From: Rhodococcus sp. P-2
GTDB taxonomy: Bacteria > Actinomycetota > Actinomycetes > Mycobacteriales > Mycobacteriaceae
NCBI RefSeq assembly: GCF_016598535.1
Contig: NZ_CP066779.1
Span: 3,038,001-3,102,000 of the forward strand
DNA: 64,000 nucleotides
Direction of reading: 5' to 3'
Under the pieces are notes generated by a model. It was not told where the DNA came from and did not search any database. It saw only the letters and a list, made by a program, of their open reading frames with translations. The position numbers and the translations under genes were made by a program. Of this stretch, positions 41,701-49,854 are shown piece after piece; positions within the stretch are counted from its first letter, which is position 1, and every line of letters begins with the position of its first letter.

Positions 41701-42735
41701 ATGCGTTCAAAACGCTTCTTGGCGGTGGCCGCAGCAGCGGTCGCAGTTGCACTCGGTATGACAGCCTGCAGTTCCGACTCCTCGGACACCGCCGGCGGCG
41801 GCAGCACCGGAAGCGGATCCAGTTCCTTCCCGGTCACGATCGAGCACGCTTTCGGAACGACGACGATCGACGCCAAGCCGGAGCGAGTCGCCACCGTCGC
41901 CTGGGCCAATCATGAAGTGCCCCTTGCTCTCGGCGTGGTTCCCGTTGGAATGGCGGCGGCGACGTTCGGCGACGACAACGGCAACGGCATGCTGCCGTGG
42001 GTCGAGGAAAAGCTCGACGAACTCGGCGCGAAGCCGCCGGTGCTCTTCGACGAGACCGACGGCATCGACTTCGAAGCCGTCTCCGATACGAACCCTGACG
42101 TCATTCTTGCCGCGTATTCCGGTCTGACGCAGGAGGATTACGACACTCTCAGTGAGATCGCCCCAGTCGTGGCATATCCGGAGGGCCCGTGGGCAACCTC
42201 GTGGCGTGACGTCATCAAGTTCAACAGCATGGGCCTCGGCATGGAAACCGAAGGGCAGGAACTGATCTCGACCATCGAGAAGGAGATCGCCGACGAGGTT
42301 GCCTCGCATCCGCAGCTTGCCGGCAAGGCAACCATGTTCCTGACTCACGTCGACACCGCTGATCTGAGTCAGGTCAGCTTCTACACCGCGAACGACACAC
42401 GCGCCGCGTTCTTCGAAGACCTCGGACTCTCGACGCCGAAGAGCGTTGCCGACGCCTCGACGGGTGGTGAGTTCTCGAAGAAGGTCAGTGCCGAGCGTGT
42501 GGACGTCTTCGACGACGTCGAACTGATCGTCACCTACGGTGACCAGGCGCTTGTCGACGCACTCAAGGCTGACCCGCTGCTCTCGCAGATGCCTGCCGTC
42601 GCCAACAACTCGATCGTGTTCCTTAATGGAACCGGGCCGATGGGAACGGCGGCCAACCCGACTCCACTCGCAATTTCGTGGGTACTCGGCGACTACGTCG
42701 ATCTGCTCGCCGGGGCTGCTGGAAAGTCGGAGTGA
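41701..42735 (+). CDS. Iron-siderophore ABC transporter, substrate-binding lipoprotein
   Basis: 344 aa. A lipoprotein signal with lipobox MTAC (Cys at residue 23) is followed by a Ser/Gly linker. The periplasmic-binding fold of the FecB/FhuD type is seen in ERVATVAWANHEVPLALGVVPVGM, NPDVILAAYSGLTQEDYDTLSEIAPVVAYPEGPW, and a C-terminal lobe (DLIVTYGDQALVDALKADPLLSQMPAVANN). It captures a ferric siderophore outside the membrane and delivers it to the two permeases. It sits 57 bp after the iron box. Confidence 0.9.
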   Translation: MRSKRFLAVAAAAVAVALGMTACSSDSSDTAGGGSTGSGSSSFPVTIEHAFGTTTIDAKPERVATVAWANHEVPLALGVVPVGMAAATFGDDNGNGMLPWVEEKLDELGAKPPVLFDETDGIDFEAVSDTNPDVILAAYSGLTQEDYDTLSEIAPVVAYPEGPWATSWRDVIKFNSMGLGMETEGQELISTIEKEIADEVASHPQLAGKATMFLTHVDTADLSQVSFYTANDTRAAFFEDLGLSTPKSVADASTGGEFSKKVSAERVDVFDDVELIVTYGDQALVDALKADPLLSQMPAVANNSIVFLNGTGPMGTAANPTPLAISWVLGDYVDLLAGAAGKSE

Positions 42736-43775
42736 CTGTAACCTCGCAGGATTCGACGTCGGGCGCTCGCGATACGCGACGCCCGACGTTCGGCAATTCG
42801 TTGTGGCTGATCGCCCTTCTCGTTGTCCTCGCGGTGCTCATGTGTACATCTATCGTCGTCGGCTCGCGTGAAGTCGACTGGTCCGACATCGTCGCCGCGC
42901 TGGGCGGTTCCACCGACAACATCGGCCAGGGTGCGATCGCGAAGCGCATTCCTCGGACGGTGCTCGCGATAATCGTGGGAGCTGCGCTCGGGCTAGCCGG
43001 CGCAGTGATGCAGGGGATAACCCGAAACCCGTTGGCAGATCCCGGAATCCTGGGCGTCAACATGGGCGCTTCACTCGCGGTGGTGATCGGAATGGCGTGG
43101 TTCGGGCTGTGGACTCAGACCAGCATGATCTGGGTGGCGATACTCGGCGCAGCCGCCGCGGCATTGTTCGTCTACGTAGTCGGCTCACTCGGGCGAGGTG
43201 GAGCCACGCCACTCAAGTTGGCTCTCGCCGGGGCCGCAACATCGGCTGCGTTTGCTTCGTTCATCACTGCGATCATGCTGCCGCGAAACGATATTGCCGG
43301 CAACATTCGTTCGTGGCAGATCGGCGGCGTCGGTGGTGCGAGTTTCGAGGTGATCCGGCAGGGTCTGCCTTTCCTCATTGTCGGCTTCGTGATCTGTCTG
43401 CTGTCAGCGCGCAGTCTCAACTCTCTTGCGCTCGGCGACGAGGTTGCATCAGGGCTCGGTGAACGTGTTGCGGTGGTCCGGGCAGTGTCAGCGCTCGGTG
43501 CAGTGCTGCTCTGCGGTGCAGCCACTGCGATTGCCGGACCGATCGGCTTCGTCGGTTTGGTTGTCCCGCACCTGTGCCGATTGTTGATCGGCATCGACAA
43601 CCGTTGGCTACTACCGTTTTCTGCGCTGACAGGTGCCAGCCTTCTCGTCGCCGCCGACATTCTCGGACGAATTGTCGCGCGGCCGAGCGAAATCGACGTC
43701 GGCATCATCACCGCGCTCATCGGAGCGCCCTTTTTCATCTACATCGTCCGCCGTCAGAAAATACGTGAGCTGTGA
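42732..43775 (+). CDS. Iron-siderophore ABC transporter permease 1 (FecCD)
   Basis: 347 aa, nine to ten TM spans. FecCD signatures: RIPRTVLAIIVGAALGLAGAVMQGITRNPLADPGILGVNMGASLAVV, LGDEVASGLGERV (the cytoplasmic loop contacting the ATPase) and IAGPIGFVGLVVPHLCRLLIG. The GTG at 42732 overlaps the stop of the binding-protein gene (GTGA). Forms a heterodimer with permease 2. Confidence 0.92.
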   Translation: MTVTSQDSTSGARDTRRPTFGNSLWLIALLVVLAVLMCTSIVVGSREVDWSDIVAALGGSTDNIGQGAIAKRIPRTVLAIIVGAALGLAGAVMQGITRNPLADPGILGVNMGASLAVVIGMAWFGLWTQTSMIWVAILGAAAAALFVYVVGSLGRGGATPLKLALAGAATSAAFASFITAIMLPRNDIAGNIRSWQIGGVGGASFEVIRQGLPFLIVGFVICLLSARSLNSLALGDEVASGLGERVAVVRAVSALGAVLLCGAATAIAGPIGFVGLVVPHLCRLLIGIDNRWLLPFSALTGASLLVAADILGRIVARPSEIDVGIITALIGAPFFIYIVRRQKIREL

Positions 43776-44824
43776 CCACCACATTCGTTACTCCCGAAGT
43801 CGAGGTCGACGCAGTCGGAGCAAGCCGTATCCGGCGAGGTAGACGACGCCGCATCGTGATTGCAGTGCTGGCGGTCCTCGTTATCGTCTCGTTCGCGGTC
43901 ACTCTGATGGTGGGAAAAACCTTCTACCCGCCGTCTGCAGCGCTTCGTGTCGTTCTGGGGGAGAGCGTGCCCGGCGCCTCGTTCACCGTCGGCCGCCTCC
44001 GTCTGCCTCGGGCTGTCCTCGCTGTGGTCGCCGGAATCTGTTTCGGCTTGGGTGGCATCACGTTCCAGACGATGTTGCGTAACCCGCTCGCGAGCCCCGA
44101 CATCATCGGAATCAGCTCCGGGGCAAGCGCTGCAGCAGCTTTCGCGATCATCTCGCTTTCACTCGGCGGCTCGCAGGTCTCGATCTTCGCCATCGCGGTC
44201 GGTCTGGGCGTCGCAGTGTTGATCTACGTTCTCTCCTTCCGGGACGGTGTACCAGGCACTCGGCTGATTCTGATCGGTATCGGCATCGCCGCAATGCTCG
44301 ACAGCGTCACCGCCTACCTGCTCAGTACTGCCGCCGCGTGGGATCTGCAGGAGACGATGCGTTGGCTCACCGGCAGTCTCAACGGTGCCAACTGGGGTTC
44401 GACGGTTCCCGTGCTCCTGGCGTTGGTCGTCCTCGGACCGGTGCTGCTGAGTCAATCGCGCAATCTTTCGACCATCCAGCTCGGTGACGACGCAGCACAA
44501 GCACTCGGCGTCAGAGTGGAACGCACGCGCATTCTGGCGATCATTGCGGCCGTCGGACTCATCGCCTTTGCCACTGCCGCTGCCGGGCCCATCGCCTTCG
44601 TCGCATTTCTCTCCGGCCCCATCGCCGCCCGCGTCGTTGGTCCAGGAGCATCGCTGTTGATCCCGTCGGCGCTGGTCGGAGCGCTGCTGGTGCTCGTTGC
44701 CGATTTCTGCGGGCAGTACGCCTTCGGCACCCGCTACCCCGTTGGTGTGGTGACCGGCGCGCTGGGAGCGCCGTATCTCGTCTACCTCATCATTCGCTCC
44801 AACCGAACGGGAGGTTCGCTGTGA
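43772..44824 (+). CDS. Iron-siderophore ABC transporter permease 2 (FecCD)
   Basis: 350 aa from a GTG overlapping permease 1. RLPRAVLAVVAGICFGLGGITFQTMLRNPLASPDIIGISSGASAAAAF is the family signature, with LGDDAAQALGVRVERTR as the ATPase-coupling loop and AAAGPIAFVAFLSGPIAARVVG later. The N-terminal 30 residues are basic and cytosolic. The stop overlaps the GTG of the ATPase gene. Confidence 0.92.
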   Translation: MTTTFVTPEVEVDAVGASRIRRGRRRRIVIAVLAVLVIVSFAVTLMVGKTFYPPSAALRVVLGESVPGASFTVGRLRLPRAVLAVVAGICFGLGGITFQTMLRNPLASPDIIGISSGASAAAAFAIISLSLGGSQVSIFAIAVGLGVAVLIYVLSFRDGVPGTRLILIGIGIAAMLDSVTAYLLSTAAAWDLQETMRWLTGSLNGANWGSTVPVLLALVVLGPVLLSQSRNLSTIQLGDDAAQALGVRVERTRILAIIAAVGLIAFATAAAGPIAFVAFLSGPIAARVVGPGASLLIPSALVGALLVLVADFCGQYAFGTRYPVGVVTGALGAPYLVYLIIRSNRTGGSL

Positions 44825-45636
44825 CCGAATCCCATACTCTGACTGTCGAAAACCTCGAACTCGGTTACGGAGGGCGGACCGTAGTCGAATCGCTCGACCT
44901 CGCCGTGCCGCCGGGAAAGATCACGACCATCGTGGGCGCCAACGCGTGCGGCAAATCGACGCTGCTGCGGTCGATGTCGCGGCTACTCAGTCCCCGAAGC
45001 GGTCATGTTCTGTTGGACGGCAAGGATGTTCATCGCCTGCCCGCGAAGAAGCTCGCTCGCACGCTCGGTCTGCTGCCGCAGTCACCGATCGCACCGGAAG
45101 GCATTGTCGTCGCCGATCTCGTCGGGCGAGGTCGTCATCCACATCAGCGGGTGCTGTCGAGGTGGAGTCGCGAGGATGACGCAGCTGTCGCCGAAGCGCT
45201 TGCGGCAACGGACACAACCGGATTGGCCGAACGATCGGTGGACGAGCTTTCCGGTGGTCAGCGCCAACGTGTGTGGATTGCGATGGCGCTCGCCCAGCAA
45301 ACCGATCTGCTTTTACTCGACGAACCGACCACCTTCTTGGACGTGAGCCACCAGGTAGAGGTCTTGGACCTGCTCACCGACCTGAACCGGACCCGGGGTA
45401 CAACGATTGTCATGGTTCTGCACGATCTCAACCTCGCTGCCCGCTACGCCGATTACCTCGTCGCCATGGCCGATCGCCGGGTCTATGCTGCGGGCGATCC
45501 TGCCGAGGTGCTCACCAGCGACAACGTCCGCACCGTGTTCGGTCTCGACAGTCGAATCATCCCCGACCCCATCTCTGGTAAGCCGTTGGTGTTGCCGCTG
45601 GGGCGCCACCACGTCCTCGACGACGTGTTGACGTGA
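44821..45636 (+). CDS. Iron-siderophore ABC transporter ATPase (FepC-like)
   Basis: 271 aa. Walker A GANACGKST (Asn-Ala-Cys variant common in FepC), Q-loop LLPQSP, signature LSGGQRQRVWIAMALAQ, Walker B LLLLDEPTTFLD and H-loop MVLHDLN. It drives ferric-siderophore import with the two permeases. Both ends overlap neighbours by 4 bp, so all four uptake genes and the flavoprotein after it form one tight operon. Confidence 0.94.
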   Translation: MTESHTLTVENLELGYGGRTVVESLDLAVPPGKITTIVGANACGKSTLLRSMSRLLSPRSGHVLLDGKDVHRLPAKKLARTLGLLPQSPIAPEGIVVADLVGRGRHPHQRVLSRWSREDDAAVAEALAATDTTGLAERSVDELSGGQRQRVWIAMALAQQTDLLLLDEPTTFLDVSHQVEVLDLLTDLNRTRGTTIVMVLHDLNLAARYADYLVAMADRRVYAAGDPAEVLTSDNVRTVFGLDSRIIPDPISGKPLVLPLGRHHVLDDVLT

Positions 45637-46262
45637 CGGCGTCGAATGTCCCGAGCGGGCGGATCGAATCCGTGGAACAACTCAATGCGCTTCTCGGACA
45701 GCCCCATCCGACGATCATGGAGAAGCACACCGCCTACACGACTCCGTTGATCCGTGAATTCATCGACCAGGCACGGTTTTTTGTGCTCGCGACGTCCGAT
45801 GCAGCCGGAAATTGCGATTGCTCGCCGCGTGGAGACTTGGTCAGTCAGGTTCTGTTTCCCGACGAGAAGACGCTGGTGCTTCCGGATCGTCCGGGCAACC
45901 GGCGCGCTGACTCGTACCGGAACATGATCGAGAATCCCCACGTGGGGATCCTCTTTCTCGCGCCCGGCCACGACGAGATCGTGCGCGTCAACGGCACGGC
46001 GACCCTCTCGACAGATGCTGATCTGTTGGAGTCGATGGCGATGAACGGCAAGCCGGCGCAGCTTGCGGTGATCGTGAAGATCGACGAGGCGTATCTCCAT
46101 TGCGCGCGAGCGATTCTGCGGGCAAAGCTCTGGGATCCGTCGACGTGGCCTACTCCCGAGGACGTACCGAGTCTGCGCGACATGATGGCCGAGCAGCACA
46201 CCCTCCAGGTCGAGGATCTGGAGCCAGCTCGGCAGGAGGCGTACCGCAAGTACCTGTACTGA
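45633..46262 (+). CDS. Pyridoxamine-5'-phosphate-oxidase-like flavoprotein (MSMEG_1061 type)
   Basis: 209 aa, split-barrel FMN-binding fold: FFVLATSDAAGNCDCSPRGD, LVLPDRPGNRRADSYRNMIENPHVGILFL, and IDEAYLHCARAILRAKLWDP. Such proteins bind FMN or F420 and reduce small molecules. The GTG overlaps the siderophore ATPase by 4 bp, so it is iron-regulated with the operon. A role in reductive release of iron from the imported siderophore is plausible but inferred; no member of this subgroup known to me has that activity proven. Confidence 0.82.
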   Translation: MTASNVPSGRIESVEQLNALLGQPHPTIMEKHTAYTTPLIREFIDQARFFVLATSDAAGNCDCSPRGDLVSQVLFPDEKTLVLPDRPGNRRADSYRNMIENPHVGILFLAPGHDEIVRVNGTATLSTDADLLESMAMNGKPAQLAVIVKIDEAYLHCARAILRAKLWDPSTWPTPEDVPSLRDMMAEQHTLQVEDLEPARQEAYRKYLY

Positions 46263-46286
46263 CCTCAGCCCGTTGGCCTTTCGCAG

Positions 46287-46336
46287 AAGAACGGTCCCCA
46301 CCAGCTGATCGTCAACTGGTGGAGACCGTCGTTCTT
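46287..46336. terminator. Bidirectional terminator between siderophore operon and DUF4352 gene
   Basis: AAGAACGGTC-CCCACCAG pairs with CTGGTGG-AGACCGTCGTTCTT. The stem begins with A-rich and ends with T-rich sequence on both strands, as needed for two convergent units. Confidence 0.85.
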
Positions 46337-46349
46337 ACTGTTCGGGCTC

Positions 46350-47147
46350 TTACTGAAGCGAAATCGTGGCTCCGCCGGAGAACATCGAGTCGTGGACCTC
46401 GATCTCCTTGGGAGTGGCACTGGTCGGGATGTCGAAGACAATGGTGGTCTTCCGCGTGATGCCGGGGTTTATGTCGCCGCCGATCGCGGTTTCGGCGTCG
46501 ATATTGATCGCTGCCATCGTGTTGTTGGTGAACTCGCGACCTTCGGTGTCGATCAAGGTCTGATTAGATCCGAAGTAGGCCTGAGGCTTGTCGGAAGTGT
46601 TCGTGATCTCGACGTGAACGAGTACGAACTGTCCCTCAGCTTGTTCTTGCAAGTAGGGATTGTCGCCGATCGTCGTGAGGCCGGTCTCGATACCCGTCAC
46701 GACGAAACCGAACTTTCCGTCCCGCACTTCCTCGCCGATTCCGGGATTCGAAGACTTCGTTTCCTTGGGAGCTTCGGCCGGAGCAACTGCGGCTACGGAG
46801 GCACCGTCGGCCGCGGCTTGCGTGGTTGTGGGGGCCGTGGCGGTTTCGTTTTTATCCTTGTCACCGCCGCTGGTCGCAATTGCGACCACCACGAAGAATG
46901 CCACGATGCCTCCGACGACCCATGGCCACTTCTTCTTTTTCGCCGGTGCAGGCGGCGGTGACTGAAATCCACCGGCCGGCTGGGCGTACTGGCCCGGGAA
47001 CGGCGCGCCGGACTGATCTGGATAAGGCTGTCCATAAGGTTGCTGAGCGGACGGTTGCTGTCCGTATGGCTGCTGGGGTTGCTGCCCGTACGGCTGCTGA
47101 GGCTGCTGGCCATATGGCTGGTTAGGGTCCTGCGGGGGTTGTGTCAT
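46350..47147 (-). CDS. DUF4352 membrane-anchored protein with PQ-rich N-terminus
   Basis: 265 aa. Residues 1-70 are low-complexity with YGQQPQQP repeats, then a Lys cluster (KKKKW), one TM helix (about 75-93: WVVGGIVAFFVVVAIATSG), a Thr/Ala-rich linker and an extracytoplasmic DUF4352 domain (GKFGFVVTGIETG, GQFVLVHVEITNTSDKPQAYFGSNQTLIDTEGREF, PGITRKTTIVFDIPTSATPKEIEVHDS). DUF4352 proteins are immunoglobulin-like and exposed at the cell surface; function unknown. Its start faces the antiporter gene across 114 bp. Confidence 0.82.
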   Translation of the reverse strand: MTQPPQDPNQPYGQQPQQPYGQQPQQPYGQQPSAQQPYGQPYPDQSGAPFPGQYAQPAGGFQSPPPAPAKKKKWPWVVGGIVAFFVVVAIATSGGDKDKNETATAPTTTQAAADGASVAAVAPAEAPKETKSSNPGIGEEVRDGKFGFVVTGIETGLTTIGDNPYLQEQAEGQFVLVHVEITNTSDKPQAYFGSNQTLIDTEGREFTNNTMAAINIDAETAIGGDINPGITRKTTIVFDIPTSATPKEIEVHDSMFSGGATISLQ

Positions 47148-47261
47148 GGCCGTTCCTTCACGTGGGATTGCTCACGCATTACTCGGTGAGCATTCGATAC
47201 TTCTACCAGACTGACCGGTCGCAATGTGTGCGGAGTGGTCGGTTTTGTCCGACAATGATCC

Positions 47262-48440
47262 GTGCCTTCAATTGCCTCATCGCTGTTCTGGATTGCGCTG
47301 ATCGCGGCCCTCGCGCCGATAGTCGCGGGCTTGATCCCACGTCGGCTCGTTCCCGAAGTGGTGTTGCTGCTTGTCGCGGGCGCAGTGGTCGGGCCGTTCG
47401 CCCTCAACATCGCAGCTGACAGCGAAGCGATCGGAATCTTGCGCGAACTCGGCCTCGGCATGCTGTTCCTCCTCGCCGGTTACGAGATCGACCGACAGGA
47501 ACTCAGCGGCCGGGGTGGCCGTCGTGCGCTCTACACGTGGCTGTTCTGCCTCGCGCTGGCGTTCACGGTGGTCGCGCTGCTGGGCATGAGGAACGTGATT
47601 TCCGCCGAAGCCGCTGTTGCCATCGCGATGACGTCGACCGCTCTGGGCACGCTGCTGCCGATCCTCAAGGACAACAAACTCCTCGACACACGCTTGGGCA
47701 AGACCGTCCTCAACCACGGGGCCGTCGGTGAACTCGGGCCGGTCGTCGCGATGGCGGTGCTGCTGAGCGCCCGTGGTGCCGTCCTGTCGCTGATCGTCCT
47801 TGCCGTCTTCGCCTTGATCGCTGTCATCGTGGCGGTGCTGCCCGGCAAGCTGATTCACGAAGGCTCGTGGACACATCGGCTGGTGCGGGCAGGGGCGGAC
47901 ACCACGGCGCAGACGACGGTCCGCCTCACGGTGCTGTTGTTGGTCAGCCTCGGTGTGTTGTCGGCCGTGTTCTCACTCGACGTCATTCTCGGTGCGTTTG
48001 CCGCCGGCTTCATCCTGCGGCGACTGATGCCAGAGGGCGACGAGCGCCTCGAGATCAAGCTCGACGGGATCGCCTTCGGGTTCCTCATCCCGATCTTCTT
48101 CATCACGTCGGGGATGGCGATCGACGTCTCGGCGGTCGCAGCCAGCCCCGGCATACTGATCGCGTTTCTGATCCTGATCGTTGTCGTCCGCGGCGTGCCG
48201 GTGTTCTTCGTGATCAAGTTCGAGAAGGTCGAGCCGCCCTTCACCACGCGCGAAAGTGCGCAGGTCGCGTTGTACGGAGCGACCGGCCTACCGATGATCG
48301 TGGCGGTCACGGGCGCTGCCGTCGACGCGCATCAGATGTCTTCGGACAACGCGTCGATTCTTGTCGCGGCGGGCGCGATCACGGTTCTGCTGCTGCCGAT
48401 GATTGCCACGCTGTTGACGAAAAAAGAGAAAGTGGCCTGA
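47262..48440 (+). CDS. Cation:proton antiporter (CPA2 family)
   Basis: 392 aa with 11-12 TM segments. Characteristic segments: GLIPRRLVPEVVLLLVAGAVVGP, LGLGMLFLLAGYEIDRQEL, AIAMTSTALGTLLPILKD with the TSTALG unwound helix, and FAAGFILRRLMPEGDERLEIKLDGIAFGFLIPIFFITSGMAIDV. No C-terminal TrkA domain, so it is a short type. It exchanges Na+ or K+ for H+ at the cytoplasmic membrane. Start GTG at 47262. Its last codons lie inside a 53-bp direct repeat. Confidence 0.87.
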   Translation: MPSIASSLFWIALIAALAPIVAGLIPRRLVPEVVLLLVAGAVVGPFALNIAADSEAIGILRELGLGMLFLLAGYEIDRQELSGRGGRRALYTWLFCLALAFTVVALLGMRNVISAEAAVAIAMTSTALGTLLPILKDNKLLDTRLGKTVLNHGAVGELGPVVAMAVLLSARGAVLSLIVLAVFALIAVIVAVLPGKLIHEGSWTHRLVRAGADTTAQTTVRLTVLLLVSLGVLSAVFSLDVILGAFAAGFILRRLMPEGDERLEIKLDGIAFGFLIPIFFITSGMAIDVSAVAASPGILIAFLILIVVVRGVPVFFVIKFEKVEPPFTTRESAQVALYGATGLPMIVAVTGAAVDAHQMSSDNASILVAAGAITVLLLPMIATLLTKKEKVA

Positions 48441-48488
48441 TTCAGAGATCCAACTGCTCGTCGAGCCAGTCGAACATCCGCTGATCCG
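48436..48488. repeat. 53-bp direct repeat, left copy
   Basis: Differs from the copy at 49802-49854 at two positions. On the reverse strand it encodes ADQRMFDWLDEQLDL and a stop, the C-terminus of the alpha/beta hydrolase, without the rest of that gene. Confidence 0.9.
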
Positions 48489-48506
48489 CCTTGCTTGCTT
48501 CGATTG

Positions 48507-49775
48507 TCACGGGCCAGAGAAAAAGAGATCGTCCACGTCGATACCGGTCTCCAACGCCGATATCTCGTGGGTTCCCGTCCTGTTTTCCCACCGCAAGGGA
48601 ACCCCGGTTTCCGCATCGAAGGCAACCGTGGAGTCACGGCCGGCCCAATCCGGTGGCATCTCGAATTCCCAGGCAGGGCGCCCGTCGACCTCTACTCCCT
48701 GCCCTGTCGTGTCGGGTGGGAGTAGGTCGGCAAAAGGTGTGTACGGCCAGGTCCGGTGTATCTGGAAGAGTTGTTCGATGTAGATGTCGAGACTGTAGCC
48801 ACCGCTCCGTCGTTCGAGTACACCGTCAGTGCGGAACCACGTCTGCTTCTGCCGGTTCTGCAGAAACAACACCCCCTGCTCGTCTGCGAGACGGATGCAG
48901 GTGCGGGGCTTGAACCAGAATTCGAGTCTCGCCGAGGGAACACCGCCGGGAGGTCGCCCGCGGAACATCATCCCGTGTAGCGGTATCCGTTCCGCTGCTT
49001 TGTAACGGCGAGCCACCTCGCTCCACTCGGCGGGCGATTTCTGTGGAGAAGGCTCGGGTGGCACATCTGCCGGGGGCGACTGCCTTCTCGTGGGGACAAC
49101 GACCACCGTAAAGTGACCTGTCTCGAACAGCGAGGCGGGGACTGCGACGCCGGTGATCTGATCGGCGAGAGCAAAGGCACCCTCCAGTGCATGCTCGCCT
49201 GGATAGCCTTGGGCGTCATCGTCGATTCCGATTCCGCCGACATCAAGAATCAGATCCACCATCCGATCGTCCCCGACCACCGGGCTTGATCCGAAGAGTT
49301 CGAATTCAGCCACACGTGTCCCGTTCGACCACCAGATGAACTGACTGTCGGCATTGACGCCGAGATAGTGCGAAGCCACCTCGCGATCGGATAGAAGTGG
49401 CCGCATCGATTCTTCGGTGACGGCGAAGGAACCGCCGTCGATCTGCATCAACAGTGTGCTGTCGTCACTCACCGCTGCGAGGGCAACTACCGGCCCAGCC
49501 CAGGCTGTCTCGGGCTGTTCAGTGAGATCCGACATCACCTCTCCGAGTTCGGCAATCCCGATCGCCTCGGATTGTGTGTTCTCGTCGGCGCCGAGGGCGC
49601 TCAACACCTGTGTGGGGGTGGAGTCAGGGATGAGTGCGGCGCAGTATCCGAGAGACAGGCTCGTGTTGAAATACTGCTGAATCCATCCATAGTCGTGATA
49701 GGTAGGCACACTCACAAGCTTCCACAGATCGATACCTGACCACTGCCGAATGCCAACGAACGCATGGCAAAACAC
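48507..49775 (-). CDS. DUF6461-type protein fused to an unknown C-terminal domain
   Basis: Up to 422 aa; start uncertain between 49775 and a GTG at 49709 (PTYHDYGW). The N-terminal half resembles DUF6461: YGWIQQYFNTSLSLGYCAALIPDSTPTQVLSALGA, AWAGPVVALAAVSDD, LSDREVASHYLGVNADSQFIWWSNGTRVAEFE. The C-terminal half (about 270-422) is beta-rich with Trp/aromatic residues (ARLEFWFKPRTCIRL, AWEFEMPPDWAGRDSTVAFDAETGVPLRWENRTG) and looks like a lipoprotein-sorting-type convex sheet. No signal peptide. The gene is flanked by 53-bp direct repeats, so it appears to be an insertion. Confidence 0.6.
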   Translation of the reverse strand: MFCHAFVGIRQWSGIDLWKLVSVPTYHDYGWIQQYFNTSLSLGYCAALIPDSTPTQVLSALGADENTQSEAIGIAELGEVMSDLTEQPETAWAGPVVALAAVSDDSTLLMQIDGGSFAVTEESMRPLLSDREVASHYLGVNADSQFIWWSNGTRVAEFELFGSSPVVGDDRMVDLILDVGGIGIDDDAQGYPGEHALEGAFALADQITGVAVPASLFETGHFTVVVVPTRRQSPPADVPPEPSPQKSPAEWSEVARRYKAAERIPLHGMMFRGRPPGGVPSARLEFWFKPRTCIRLADEQGVLFLQNRQKQTWFRTDGVLERRSGGYSLDIYIEQLFQIHRTWPYTPFADLLPPDTTGQGVEVDGRPAWEFEMPPDWAGRDSTVAFDAETGVPLRWENRTGTHEISALETGIDVDDLFFSGP

Positions 49776-49801
49776 GCTTCAGTCGATCATTGGTTCGCGG
49801 A

Positions 49802-49854
49802 CCTGAATCAGAGATCCAACTGCTCGTCGAGCCAGTCGAACATTCGCTGATCCG
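49802..49854. repeat. 53-bp direct repeat, right copy
   Basis: Contains the genuine 3' end of the alpha/beta hydrolase gene (stop at 49808). The left copy is at 48436-48488; the interval holds only the DUF6461-type gene. Confidence 0.9.

Noticed and set aside
48436..49854. Insertion sequence or composite transposon around the DUF6461 gene
   Set aside because: There is no transposase and the ends are direct copies of a host gene tail rather than inverted repeats.
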